The translations under genes and the position numbers were made by a program. From contig NC_091483.1 in assembly GCF_947461875.1 (NCBI RefSeq), positions 70,822,332 to 70,886,331 on the forward strand: a DNA stretch of 64,000 nucleotides. The letters run 5' to 3'. Below are positions 25,401 to 40,400 of the stretch, piece by piece. Each line of letters starts with the position of its first letter. The first letter of the stretch is position 1. This DNA is from Haliaeetus albicilla (taxonomy: Eukaryota; Chordata; Aves; Accipitriformes; Accipitridae). The notes under the pieces are model-generated. The model was not told the origin of the DNA and did not search any database. It was given only the letters and a program-made list of their open reading frames with translations.

Positions 25401-28400
25401 ACCTGGGATTTCTCAAATCCACCGTGTCTGAACTCAATGCAGAGATTATCTGATAACCACAATTTGACTGCATTAAAGTCCCAAGATTTTGTACAGATTT
25501 CTAATTCCATGCTCTGATTCCCAGTACATATCTTGCCTTTACCCTCCTGGTCCATGGCTTTTTCCTTATTAATTTAGTCTGGAGACCATGCCTAAACTAT
25601 TCTCAATCTGTACTCCAGCTACACAACTAATCCACTTTTTTGCTAATTCTCTTTTTATTTACACAGCTAAAGAATATCTTAACTTTGGGGGATTTAAAGT
25701 TAACTTAAATAGTTAAGTTAACTCTATGTGAATTTTGCCAAACCTGACTTTATCTCTACAAAGTCTTCCCTTCTGCAACAATTTTCTTGGCCAGTCAGTG
25801 CCTCTCTCCCTCCCCTGCTTTTTACTGCCTCTGGGCTAATTTTTTGTATCTTCTCTAATTAAGCTTTCAAGTGGACCTAGAACAATTTTAAATTCCACTT
25901 GCATTTCAGCATATCCATTTTTTCCACTCCATTTACCCATCCGTAACTGCAACTTTCTATTTGCTGTATATGCCTGTTTTCAAAACAATTATACCACCAG
26001 TTGACACAGCTGTCAAAAGGATAGATGAAAGCAATTTGAAGACAAAGCACAAACACACCTGAACATTGGCCTCTCGTCATAGTTCCCATTCTTTGCCTCT
26101 GGAAATTAGCTTTCTTCTTCTCTGAAAGTCTGGAGCAGAAAAATAAACCTCTCCTTCAACCCTGAAATAATAAAATTATTTCCTTTTCTCCCTGAAAGGA
26201 TAGGAGGGCTTAGAGAAATGCCCTTCATAGTTGCAGCACTCTTGCACTGCATTAAGACTAAACTTCTCTTATGGGGAAGAACGCTACTGAATTTCCAGAT
26301 ATAAGTGACATTTTTATGAGAATCATGGGAGAAAAATATGTTTCCTCTCAATACTGCCATCATCAGTTATACCATTATACTAACAGCATGTTCCTGAGCT
26401 TCTGTTCACTACCAGAATACGGAGGCTTACGTTCTTCCTGACAATGAAGACCGCTTACGGCTCTCCCTCTTCTCTTCCCATTCCCACCGTCACTCCCTTA
26501 AGGGTCAATACCACACACCAGAACACTGAAATTACTTTTTTTCAATTACTCTTCTGGAAATGGGGGTTAATAATACAAAAGACCAAATATAAAGAATCTG
26601 TTTCTTTCATTTCAACTCCACAGATACCTTTATCAGCACAAGGGAGAGCAGAAGCTGGATAGCACTAGTAGGGAACGTGCTAAAAGACGCATCTCCTGTG
26701 AAAGGAGGTATATTTAATTACAACTTAAGAAACTTAACATGATAACCTCCTAAGCTCAAGTATCAAAGCTGGAGACTCCAGGTGTTATTTAAAAACTCCC
26801 AAGTGTAGTTCTGATCATGAAAAACCAATTGATTTTCTACAGTGAAGCAGAAGCAGTTTTCCACAGGGTGGCAACAAAAGCGTCAGCATCACACAAGTAA
26901 AAAACACTCTATAAATTCACATTAAAGCCTGTAATGTAACGTTTTTAAGTTACTTTAGGTTCCAGTTTGTACTTTAAAAAGTTTATTTTCATTGTGAACT
27001 ACCTCTTTAATGCATATATCTGTGTTTTGTTGCCACTGTAGATTTTCTAAATAACTCTTATTAAAACATAAAAGCAAATATTGCATATAATGCAGGTCCA
27101 GCACAAAAGGAAGCTGTGAATGGCTGCCATCTGCTACCACAGGTGGCACGCACAGCTCTATTTATACTTGGGGCCTTCACTAGAAGTGGTAGATGTTCCT
27201 CTATTTAGAGATTTTCCTTACGATTTTAGAGCATGCTATATTTTTAAATAAGAAGAGAAACAGGCAAGCATTCTCTGCAAAGCAGCATCTTCAAAAGATG
27301 CATATACTTTAGAACAGAGACGCTGACTATGCTTCCTTCAGTATCTTAGCAATACATACAACATTTCTTTCCACTCCCAACAAAGAATTGATCACTCATG
27401 AAACAGTAGGTTCCAATTTGCATACGTTTAACTCACTGCAAGAAGCAGCAGCATTGTTTACGATTAAAATGATTGGAGTAGGTTCCCGTGACATATTGTA
27501 GAGAGAATTCGACAGTGCTGAATAGTCATTTTCACTGAACAAACATAGCATTTTATCAAGTTTACTCCTCCATCAGAACAATAAGCAACTACTCTACTAC
27601 CATATAAAATTGACTGTTACACTTCACACTATATTGCCACTCTGAATTTTTAAAAGATGTACTTTGTTAAAGGAAACTTTAAAAATACTTAAAACCAAAA
27701 CATAATAGAAAGGCTCTTGCAAAAGTCATAAGAGACACAGCATTTACTGTTGACTCAGCAGTATTGACAAGCACTGCTGATGGAAGTGTCTGATTAACCA
27801 CAAAAATAAATTTAGGAAAAAATGAAAGAAGTTTTACATTTAATTTTTCAGTATGTCCAAAAAGCTTGATCTTCAACTGTCTTACTGAAATAGATTCCAC
27901 CTACAGATTCATGAAAAGGTAACTACATTCTACAATCCCCTCTGCAAAGAGCAAAAAAATTAAGATTGTTGTAATATTAATATCTAGACAACTATGATGT
28001 TTTCAATTCCAAGCATACAGTCAACCCAAAGATACCTACTGCCTATTTCAGAAGAAATTAAGAATTTCAATAAGACATTAGGTGATGTACAGGGACTGTG
28101 TGTTTTCCACCAAAAAAAGTACAGTCTCAGTACTAAGAGGAGATACAGCAACTGGTGTAAGAACATAAGCTAGTTCTTATTACAAAAAAAAATTGTTTCC
28201 GATGTCTAAACCATATTAAAAAAAAAAAAGAGAGGAAATTTTCCATGGTTAGTGCATGTAATGAAGGCAAGTGTTTTGAAAAATCTGGAATAAAACCCAA
28301 ACAGAATAGATACTATAAGCAGAAACCAAATTTATATTAAATAAATTTTAAAATTAAGAGCTTGAGCTCTTACCTAAACTATTACAGTTGGGAAAGACCA

Positions 28401-31400
28401 GTTAGAAAAGTTTTGAAGCAGAAGTGACTTGTACGGAGAAGTTTTCCACTACAAACTACCTTTGATTAATAGAGTTGTGAACTTTTTAAAAATACAAACA
28501 TATGAAAGGCCAGGTCCCACACAGCTTCCTTGTCGGCTATATTTTAAGCACTGTCAGCCCATTGACTTCACAGAGGCTCTTGCAGAATGTTGCCCAAGAA
28601 CAGACAAGATTTTATTTTAAAACACTATTGGAATCTCCATTTCGGAAACTGGAACCTTCAAAAGATGAAATGATATAATTCCCCGATACAGTGACATGCA
28701 ACAACTATTTAGCCAACTAAATTAAACCTTTGGGAAGCTTCAGCTCTGAATGTAATAGTGTGAAAACTGTTACTTCCAAGGGTTTGGATGGCGACTTATT
28801 CGTAGGCCATGAGGTGGTGCTGTCCTACCAGAATTCACTGCAGAGGAGCACTGGCTGCTTCCAAATGTCAACTGGCCAGTTTTCAGCTGATTTGTCTCTT
28901 GAGGGGATACATTTGGTTTAGGTTTCCCCAGCAAACGTGAAAGTTTCTAAAACAGGTCACGCAGATCAATTGCTCTCGTAATCTGAAACCCAAAAGAGCA
29001 AATAATATCTAAACTGCGGCGTGGGGGTGGCCCGACGCTGGAAGCGGGTAGCAGGAGGCGAGGAGACAGCCAGCCTGGCTACCTCTAATCTCAGGAAAAT
29101 TGTGACTTTGTTCAGTTTCTGCTTTACATCAGCATATATGTTACAGCAGCAGCAACGGGCAGCGAAACATAATTGCATTTTATTAGTAGTCTTGCATTCA
29201 GAGCAAAGGAATTAACATCACCAAGAATCGGGGTGTTGTATTAATAAAATCTGTGGTACATGGGATAAGAACATTCAAAATTGAATTAACTGAATTAGAG
29301 GCCATGAAAATTAAGACTGAGGCATTTTGACTCTTCAAGGTAAAGATGGTACAAAACTTTAAAAATATTTTGAAAATAAAATGTGTACTATTTCTAATTT
29401 AAAATAACACAGTATTTTTTTGTAAAACCAAAGTAAAATTTTAAGGAATCACTGCAAAAAATTTCATTAGCCATTGTGGGATATTGGAAGATAAAACCTG
29501 TTAGCAGAATACCACAGGCAGTATTTGGTGATCATTAATGAACCAATTAAGAAACCTCTAAACTGCAGTAAGAAGCAAAGCCACTTTCCTAACAGCTGGT
29601 TTGGAGCACAAAACGCTTCCTTTTGCTTGGTATCAAACTGGCAAAAAGGAAAAAGTAAAAAAGCACTGCCTTGTACAGTTAAAAAAAAGAAAGTTTGCTT
29701 TTAAAGGAAATATTTTTTGGTTTTTAATTCCTGCTTTACTTTGCATGTATTTATAAATATTGCTATAGTTCAAAAATTGTCTTTCATTGATTTTTGCTAC
29801 TATCAGTTCACATTTGAAATACTTAGCCTCTAAAGTGCACTTGGTTATTTTGATTTTTTATTCACTGTTTATTATACAAAGTGGAAAATTTGGTAGTAAA
29901 TAACTTACTATCAGCCCAAAAGCCTCACATTTCATCTTACAATGCTTTCCTTAAAAATAATCCAGAGTTGCTATAAAATTTGGTCAAGTGCATGATGATG
30001 AGATTATGTTTGGAATTTCGTGACACAGTTGCAAAACATTTTTCGTTCAAGACTCTTCTAGTAAGATTAAAGCAAAATTAATACATAAGAGCTCAAAAGC
30101 TCCAGTTCCCCACTGACCACAGTAAAGAGTGAAAGTACCCAGTATTATCACTGGATGAAGGTTTTACTGGGGTATTATTTGGGGCTGGGGTTGCTGTAAG
30201 TTTTAAAAATGTGTGTGGTACCTACAAAAAACTCCAATTGTATAGAAAACTTATTTTGAAGCCATTGAATTTTAAGATTGAAATTATCCTGAAGTATACT
30301 GTATATTCTTAAAACCATTTTAATGCTTTGTATTTCAGGCATTTATAAATACAGAAGAAAAAAAAAATCTTTTTTTATAGGATAATTACTTATAAACATT
30401 GAATTTGAATTCTGAACCAGAAAACTGCAATACACATAGAATTTAAGATAGAGGTCTGCGTTAATTTTGTCACTGTTTTCTTAGGTCTTGTGGGAACACA
30501 CTGGTTTGATACCTGCACGTACAGAAGCACATCTAAATATTCTGAAAAAAGTCTGTAGAGAGTCAATAGGAACATGAGGTGACCTCCAGAAAAAATTAAC
30601 AGTAGGTTTTCTACAATGTAACATCATGCTAAACTTTTTTAGTAACCAGTCTTCATTTATTCTCTGTGGCAACAAAGACTTCTAATTAAAAAAAATAAAA
30701 GCAACATCTGATTTTAATAAAACTTACTATTTCCCTTTTTCTTGTTTATTGTCCAAATCTAATCATAACTTTAACATTTATACTTTTACATAATCATCCA
30801 AAACCTCATTGACTAAAATATAAACCCCACAACAATTGTGGGGAATGTTTTGGTTGAGAGATAAAAGTAAATTGGTCAAAATACATATTTGCAACAATTG
30901 GCCTTTACCATTGCTGTTCAAAACGCTCCATTTACAACCTTTCAGTAACTGCATTCAAATTTGCTTGTGTCTTTCTGTAAGAGATGTTTTTCTTGTCCCT
31001 TGTTCTCACAGTCTGAACTCATTTAGTACTATGTTTTCCTGACTCAAAGATGTTTTACGACAGAAAGAGATTTCCAGTCTCATTTAACAGACAGACAGTA
31101 ATAAAAGGTTACTCTGTCTGACCACTATTACGAAATTCAGAATCCAAGTTTTTGCAGTGCAATTCAGAGAGAGTTACATGTGCGTGTGCTTCACTTTGGG
31201 ACTAAATTGAATCTGCTTCAGCAGAAGCCATCCCAGGGCACCAGAGCAGTCCAGCGAAGCCGCAGCCGGACCTGAGCCTCCCTCGCACACACTGCAGCCC
31301 CACGCTCCTCTGCCAGGCCCTTTGCATGGAGTCTCTGACATCTTTGGTGTATTTACACTAACACACCTATACACTGAAGCAGCATGAACTGACACTGCAC

Positions 31401-34400
31401 TTACTCCGTCTCAAAATCCTGCCACTCTGTCAAATACAGTTCAAGGGGACAAGCACCATTCTGTTTCAGTGTCCAAATATTTTTCTGGATTTTCATCATC
31501 GGTACAATAATGTTCTTAGTGCAAAAAATCCTTTCATTATGTTTCAACACCTTCATTTGGATTACACAGATGAAACGTTACTTTAGCGGCTGCTCTAGCA
31601 TTTAAGCCAAGTAAGGTTCTCCCCCATTAAAACACTGGGCTGGACCAAGAAAACACCTAGTTGGAAATGAGACGTTTATGATTCCTTACCTAAAGAACAT
31701 GTATAGATCAGGCACAAAAGCAAATAAATAAATATACTGGAAAGAAGCTAATTCTGTACACATTAAGATTTTCATCCAAGTGCTTTATGGTATCGGCAGA
31801 AAAACTAAGACAAAGGGCCCGTCGTCCATGTCCCGTGTCCCCCCCCCCCCCCCCCCCCCGTGTAACACAAAACCCCAAGACCTGGATCATCTGCCCTGAA
31901 CCTTAGGAACTTAGTGGGCCCTGGTCACTGTAAGTCCTTATGCAGCTGATGCGGAGTGATGCACTGATAGAGGTTATTCATGTCTTCAGTAAATCTAGAC
32001 CAAGTTTCTCAGTCAGGCACACAGATCTCTTCCATGCTGCCTTGCTTCACGTGGACTGCTCTGCTGCATTTTCTGAGCAAGCTACTACTCCCCTGTTATA
32101 GCACCTAGGAAGTAAAACCAAACAAATAAATCCCTTGGGAATATAACTCTTCTCCACTAGTCCTTTTAACAGCGAAAATTTTGGCTAAACTGAGGTGAGG
32201 AAAACAGTAGCAAAAAAAAGCATCATCCTTTTAATAACTCTTGGACCGGACAGGGATACTAACACTCAGTCTGCAATCCAGTCTCCCAATATAACCCCGT
32301 TACCTCCACCCTGCCCCTTTCTAAGAAACAGAAGTGTCTTATAAAATGATAATTAAGGCAAACCATGACAGATTCTCAACTCCACAGCAAGGGCTTGAAG
32401 CTTATCAGAGCACAAGCTGGCCTAAAAGCATCACTGAGAATGAAAGCACCTTACTTTGTCCCCACTCAAGAATCTTCTGACATGACCGAAGTCCAGCCAT
32501 CATGTCCGAGAAAAATCCCTTCCTTCAGAGTACATTGCTCTGTCCTATTTCTATTAAGTTAACTACCAAATGACCATTAGCTTCCCAAGGTAACATACGA
32601 TGTGGCATGAAAAAGTGTCTCTGGACTCCTGCATTTGTTCACCACAAAATGCTATTCACGTTGGTTTTGATCTACCATCTGGGTATTTGCGAACTGGTTT
32701 GGCCTATGAAAAAAATGGTCCTCCCCAACCATGGGCGGGAATAATTTCTACTTGAAAAAATTCCAGTAGATAGTCATGTAGAAACTTCTCCCAAGAAAGT
32801 GCTTGCAGAATTTGGGAGCAGTAAGCTTTAGCTATAATTAAAAGGGAAATCAATGCTATTCTTTTGCATCTGAGTAATGCTGACAATTCAAAAGTATATT
32901 TTTAATCACTGAAAAGCAGAAACTCCTGACAAGAATTTAAGTTGTGAAGTCAGGCACTTTTCCTTTCTCACTTTTTCTCAGCCATGAATCTCAGTAAGAT
33001 TTTTTTAAATGTCCATTTCCCGTAATTTTGGTAATTTTAGAGTATAATTATTTTTACATTTTTATGATGCCTTTGGGGTATCATTACAAATATTTTTTAA
33101 GCATTTAAACTCAGAAAAATAAAATTAAGTAATAGCTTCTCTTAAGGAGAGACTGTCAACCCTGTTCTGAATAAACAATCCCTTTTAAAGCAATCTAGAG
33201 ATTTATATCCGCTGTAACCATAGAAATTAATCTTGAGTTTAAAAAAAAAAAATAGAGTAAAACATAATTTATTTAATGAAAATCAGAACACTGCTATTGC
33301 AAATGAAAGTCAGGTTTCTGGTTTTTTTTAATTCAACAGACAGCTTTGTACGCAGTCGTAAGATTTTACTTGATGGGCTACTTCTTACAACTTAATCATA
33401 CTTGCTTAACTAATTTGATCAAAGCATTCAGATTTCTGAGTATTTTAATTTTACTCAAGATAGATGCCAATCAGTAAGAAAAAAGTTAAAGACTTTTCAC
33501 ATTAAAGAAGCTGAAGTTAAATGTAAGAAACATTTTTAATGGTAAGAGCAATCATGAGAAACTGCTATGACACTGTGAGGCCAACAAGACGACAGCACAA
33601 AAATTTTTATTATTTTTTCATGTAAAAGTTTGGGAACAGCAGAGAAGGAAAAAAAGCACAAGCTGCAAAACATTTCTATGCATCAGCATAGCTAAAAAAA
33701 AAATTACATTCTGTTCAGAAAAAACATAGTGTTTTCTATAAACTAAGAGTATTTACAAAGTTGCATGAAACATTCCAGCATGCACACCGTCAAAACCAAT
33801 GACAATGCATAAAGAACTTCAAGGTTAAAATAATTAAATATTTATAGCTCAGTTAGGGAAGAGCTAAAAGAGCATCCGCATTTGCTGTATTTTCAAAGAG
33901 CAAGGAAAAGAACTTGAAGTTCACATGAGGAAACACTGATACGCTTCACAATATAACATCAAAACAAGAAATCATAGCCCAAAACCTAGAAAATTTTTGA
34001 CATCACAATAGATTGAAATAGTTTCCTGTGGGAACACCCATAACAGCCACATAAATTTAACAGAAATTGTGAAAAATATACAAGTATACAGTAGAAGGAA
34101 TCTTTATCAAAAGAAATACAACCTAACAGATCATTTCTCTAATTCTTATATGTATTATGATAAACTATTATGTGGCACTTCTAGCTGTTACATTACCTGT
34201 ATATAAGGCCTTCTGCTAAGCCTCCCTCAATCATATCAACAGGAAATTTTCAGACCATATCAGAAAAAAAAAAAAAACAACCCCCACCCAAAACCTTATT
34301 TACAACTAGAAAGTGAAACTCTGAACTCTAAACTCAATTATTCAATTATTCTATTATACAATGACAGATATACAACTGAAGAATAGAAAGAAAGAAAATT

Positions 34401-37400
34401 AAGCTGCTTTAAAGCCAGAATTTTCTAAAAAGACAGTAGCTGTTCATAAGCCAGAGTACCAACTCTGAAGTCCTCAGGAAGCCCCTCTACATGGGGTGAC
34501 TCACTGTCTAGCTTCGCGATTTGAAAACCAGCAAGCTGCTACGACACTTGCAGCTGAAAAACATAGTGTTTCCCATCATTTAAAACTTTATTCCAACTTT
34601 AATTTTTTTCTCACTGCCTGTGATAGAGATGAGTTCCCAGTATGGCAATGCCCCTACCTCCTTGACTGAGGGTCGTCTTTAGAAGGAAATGAACAGCTGA
34701 ATGTAAAAGGGCAACTGTTCCAAAAGCACTGATTTCAAAGAGTAGGTTTTTGTTGTCAATACGTAAAATAACACCGTTCTCTACTACAATGTATGAAGAG
34801 TTGTAGGATGCCTCTATCAATCCAACTAGACCACAATCTGCAGCGTTACTGGTTTATTCCAAATACTCTTGTCCGTAGATCCCCCTGTAAAACCTCACTT
34901 GAAAAAAACCTGAACCTGGCTCTTTGTTCACAGTCAGAAACCAAACTGTTACTTAAAACAGCTTTAACTTTTACCACCAAGAAACAAAGGTAACACAATG
35001 GCACACTGACAACATTTTAACATGACCTCCCTCCAAAGTCATCTCTCTCAAACAGAGAACGTAGGCGACTTCTCCTGGCAAAGTAACCTTCTCCTGTCTT
35101 GCCTTCTGCTGCAGAAAGAAAGTCAAAAAACTCACTAGATATTTGTAGGCAACCGATTTATCCTTCCTGCAGTTAAAGTTTTCTTACCATTTAAATAAAC
35201 AAGCAACTATTAATTCTGTGATAAGTGCTGGCAGAAAAATCAGGAAACAAATACAATAACAAAGGAATCAAATGGAGCGTAAGCGAAGAGGAAAATGCCA
35301 ACAATAAGAAATCAGTGACACTAAAATTGTGAGAGAGATTTCAGCAGAGAGGTATGACAAAATATGACACACAGAGCCAGAAATAAAAGCATACATTGTA
35401 AAAAAAATTAAGAGTTGGAAGTAACAAATGAAGGCAAAAGAAAGCTACTCCTTTTAAATGAGTGAAACAGAAGAAAATGGGGTAACTCCCGAAGAGCCAT
35501 CCTACAAGGAAAATTAAATGCATTTACTTGAACAGAGGCAGTTAAAAGATGCATGCTCTCCACCTGGCTCTGAGTGTGTGCTCTGAGGCAGAGGACATAC
35601 ATAAAATTGTAAGAGCCTACTTAAGTAATCTGATTTGGAAACAATCAACACAAAAATATCCACTGAAGCACAAAGGACAAATACTTTTACTTCTAAAATT
35701 TCCCTTTCCATTAAACTGAAAAAACAGTTTTTTTAAAAAAAAATAATAGAATTGTTTTTCTCTTACATTACAAATATAAAGAGTATGCAATGCACGTGGC
35801 AGAAAATCTATTAGCCAGTGTTAATTGAATGCGACTTCCTAACTAAAATTCAGTAGTTTCTTGCAACAGTCACAAAACAAAGTCCTTTTGCTAATGAGCA
35901 AGGAGGTGGAACTGTATCAACCAACCTTCACTGGAGACAGAGAGTTGATAAGGTCATGAAAAATCTTGAGATATACTATGAAACAGTCCTTTTTCCATTT
36001 TTACCATAACACAATTTTTGTCTGTTGTAGCAGGCATTACTCTTTTAATGATCACTGTTAGTAGCCTTAGCATTTGGGGTGAGAGAAAGAGTGTCACTAC
36101 ACCTTAGAATTACAATTATCTAGAATGGACTAAACACAGTGCAAAAATCTAGACTTCTCATTTCAGGTAACCTACAGACTAAAGGCATTGCCTTACTTTA
36201 CTCTCAGAACATACTCATTTTAGCTGTTGGTCTAAAATGCTTTTTCTGAATTTCTGTGCAACACTGAAGCCCTATAAAATGAAATGGAGCACAGGTAACA
36301 GATTCAGCATCCTGGATGTAGTAGCCTTTTCCTATGAAGCTATAACACAATTTTATTACATAAATTAAAAATTCAGAAATTTATATCAACCATCCTTTCA
36401 ATTACAAAGCCTGGTGGTATGTTGAATGGCAGCATAAACTTTACCAGAATTTCCAGGTGAATTGTTTATTTCTCATGGCCATTATGGTAAAGAGGAGAAA
36501 AAAAAGTGCTAGGGGTCCTATTGGAAGCGCTCAACGTTTTTAGACACCGTATGGTCCTATCTTCTATGATAAATTTACTAATACAAATATGATTGTACCA
36601 CAGATTATGACATTCGCCATTAGCAACAGCTGAAAGGTCTTCTTAGCTCCTGATGTGGAGTTAAGGCAAGGAGGAAACAAGAAGTTCTCAGTGCTTTTGT
36701 AAATAGGATTTTGATGAAGGACTGAAATTGAAAACTGGATTTCCTGACCTCCGAGTGTATGACAGTCCTTCTTTTTTGAAAGAAAAAAAACGAGACTGAT
36801 GTTATATACAAAAAAACTACATCCTCATCATATACCATTACAAATTTTGCTTTAAAATTATGAGTATGAAAGTAATTCGATGTATTTCCATATTACCTTT
36901 TCAGAACACTATCATTCATCCAGAAAACTACTACACACTACAAAAAACCAGAAGATAAATATTAGAGAACTTTTCCCATGCTTATAAAATATAGAGACAA
37001 AAATACATTCAGAATAATCAATGCAATCTCTTAGGCCTCTCAGCTTTACAGTTACACAACGTTTCATTAGATTAGTTTTTTTCAAGTGTTACAAGGAAAA
37101 CCAATTAAACATCAAAAGATTCCTGCTTGTAACATCAAATTTACTACTCATTGGAACAGTATGCATTATTCGCTAAATACGTGTTGACTTAGAAGTCATC
37201 ATGAACCACATTCCTAAATAATTACAGCAACTGCTACAAAATACTGATTACTATTAAGAAACAGGTTAAAGTAAACGCACCAATTATCATAGCCTTCACT
37301 TGCCAAGAGACACCATTCCATCAAAAGCACACAGCACAATTAAAAGTTAAAAATATAGTGTTTATTTTGTCCTTAATCATTGCTCCTCCACTGCTACCCA

Positions 37401-40400
37401 AGAGATAGGAAATGTACTATAGTAACAGCAAGTGTCTTGCACACCGTGGTTGGTTTCTGCAAACTACACACATCTTTACTGCAAAGAACGCTTTTCAGGT
37501 GAAGGTTGCACATAAACCCATCATATAAGGAATAAGAACATCATGTTGGCGATGTTGTTAATGTCAGACAGTGAATGCAGCACAAGAAACTTCTCAGCAA
37601 GATGTACATTATGTGGTTTGTTTTGGTTGTGGGATAATATCAAAAGATGGCTGGGCTTCAACTTGGTGGTCAAAGGGACAACCTATACTAGCTGCTACAA
37701 CCTGTAGCCGCATATGTATTCTTTAATACTGTCTGTATGGCTGAATGGATAGTGTGTTTGCTCTAACTGAAATAAATTAAAATAGTCAAAAAAATCTATT
37801 TTCAGCATAGTTTCTAATCTGTGTCAACTACTGGCAATATTGCAGTCAGGTAGCTTTGGGGTTCATTCTTCTAAAGGAGCAAAAAACATCAAAGTGTTGG
37901 TTTTTTTTAATCTAAACATTAAATATACAGATATGAGCACAGAGAATAAATTATACAATTTTGTTCATATTCTTTCATAATTTCATTGTCGCAATATTAA
38001 AGACTTAAAAGAGCTGGTTAACCCACTTTTGTTACATTTAAAATGATTTATCCAGTAAACTCTTAGGACTCGGTGACATTTTATTAACTTCACTGTGATA
38101 AAAATGTAGCCATAAACACTAGATCAAAAAGTAAAAACTTTCATGATCTAGCAACTAGGTAGCAAAATAAAAGCTTTAAAAACTAACAAACGAAGCTAAA
38201 AATAAAATTAGATATAAATTCAAGTTTTAGACTGTGGTCAATTGAGGTCTAGACAAAACCCTATGTTTGTTCACTGCCTAGTCTCCAGTCTGCTCCAAGT
38301 TTGAAAAGGTAATTGAACTCAGTCTATAATTACTGGATTAGATACAGATGGGCTCTGTACATTTCAGGGGAGGAAAGAACTGTTTTGATTCATTTTATGA
38401 TTGCCTGTAAGGTCAAACTTTTCAAAATGTACTTTCATCTGTTAAACTGTTTCTCAAAGTCCCAGGGGGACATCTTCAATAACTGATGTTTTAAGCAATT
38501 TGGGTCTATCAGATCCAGTCTTTGAATGTAATATGCTGTCCATTTTCTAGAATTATAAATGTGCATGTAGGTTAATTGCTACAACTCGTACATATTTTCA
38601 AAACTACACTTTTTTGAAAAAATTGCAAGTTTTACCCAACAACTGTTATGCATAAATATTTGTAGAATTATTTTGGTTTAGGGTACAGAGTATCTTTGGA
38701 AATACGAATAAATAACACAAATTAGAAATGTTCTTACTCATAATTCCTTCCCATTTGTCAGAAGTTTCTGAGAATGCTCTCTTAGGACCCAATTCAACAA
38801 TGTATGAATAGCCCCAACGAATTCAGTTCACTTCTTACAAACTAAAAAAGATTAGGAACATACCTTAATGAAAAAATCCTAAAAAGCACTTGAAGACTTC
38901 TCTTTTATTACTCTTATTTGAGCATTCATCCTCACTCTCACTCACAAGATAAAATGTGGAACAAACAAAGAGCGTTAAACTTCCACTCCGCTAAGAATTT
39001 TTTGCAAAACCTTTTCTTCAATTAAATCAACCATAACTCTGCAGCCTGTTTCAGTACAACCAGGATTTCATCTTGTGTCTTTAAATGTCTTGCTTAGTTA
39101 AAAGTTCAAATGCTCCACAAAGGATATCTAGCTCTGCTCTCAGTTAGGGACTCTCAGAGCTACCACAATAGCAATTTAAAGCAGAAAACACACCACGCAA
39201 TCAGAAGGCAATATAATAGTTTAGATCATAGTCCTAAAAGAGGTAGCAAACTTAATTCCAAACAACTTACTCTTCCAAGAGTTTCAGTTTATTTGCATTA
39301 CAATAATCTTCTTCCTTATAAAATTCCAATAAGAAAGTATTTTTTGTTACAACATACATTTGTGTTTAATCAACAACAATATCTCACTGGCAACAGCCTC
39401 AGCCAAACAGTTATCTTTGTAGGATCAGACACCTATAGAGTTGTTCTGCCAGAGATTTAGTATTTAAGCACCAGTAATAAGGATAATAGGAAATACGTTA
39501 ATATAATCTTCCTCTGCCTCCAAGTGTGCTAATTAAAGAGGTTTAAGAGCGTAGCAAGTTATCTCATGTAATTTCCATGTTAACATTTTATTCACATTAT
39601 TTCAAAGTCCTCCACGTAAGGGACAAAACCTGAAGTCAAAACCAATCACCACAAAGCACCAGCGGAAAGATGCATGATAATAACAGTGTTACTCGTATGT
39701 CTGCTCTGACAGAACACTGTGCCTATCATCATCAGCCTGTGCAGAATTCCCACTACAACTTACAAGTCTCACTGAAGGAAGAAACTTCTTCCACTATATT
39801 TTAAAGAACTGATTGATAGAAATCAGTTTGTTCAAAGCAGTTCAATCTACAAAATGCCTGCAAACAAACAATGGGGTTGTTTAATAGTAGCTCTTTTTTA
39901 AATGTAAAAGCATCAGTAACAAATACATATAAGCAAATTTAAAAAAAAAAAAACGGTCTTTGAAGTAAACTTCTGATTATTAGTGTCAAAAACAAAATCC
40001 ACATTTACTCAAAAGATAAAATCCATGTAATATCTGCATTATCTTCCTTCCCATATCTCTAATGAATGCTATTAAATGTATTTCTTTAAAATTGGAATAA
40101 TATTCAGATTAGAATTTACATAGGGTGCATATGCTTAATTCAATAAAAAAAGAATCAATCTTTAAGAGCTATATAGAAAAGGCTTCTTTTCATTCACTGT
40201 AAGTAAAAAAAATTTCCTTCAAAAAATGCACATGCCTTATCTTCCCTACAAAATAAAATTATAGTAAGTATTTCAAGTGTATTGTGTGAACCCACAAACT
40301 GCTCCTGAAACTACTGCAGTTTTTAAGATGTTAAATTGTGAAGAAATGGTAAAGTAATAGCCAGACCACAGCACCCTGCATTCTGCATGCTGTTACACAG

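Noticed and set aside
39110..39460. 116-residue plus-strand open frame in intron 1
   Set aside because: No recognisable similarity, AT-driven composition and no splice or promoter support. One frame of this length is expected by chance in 64 kb.
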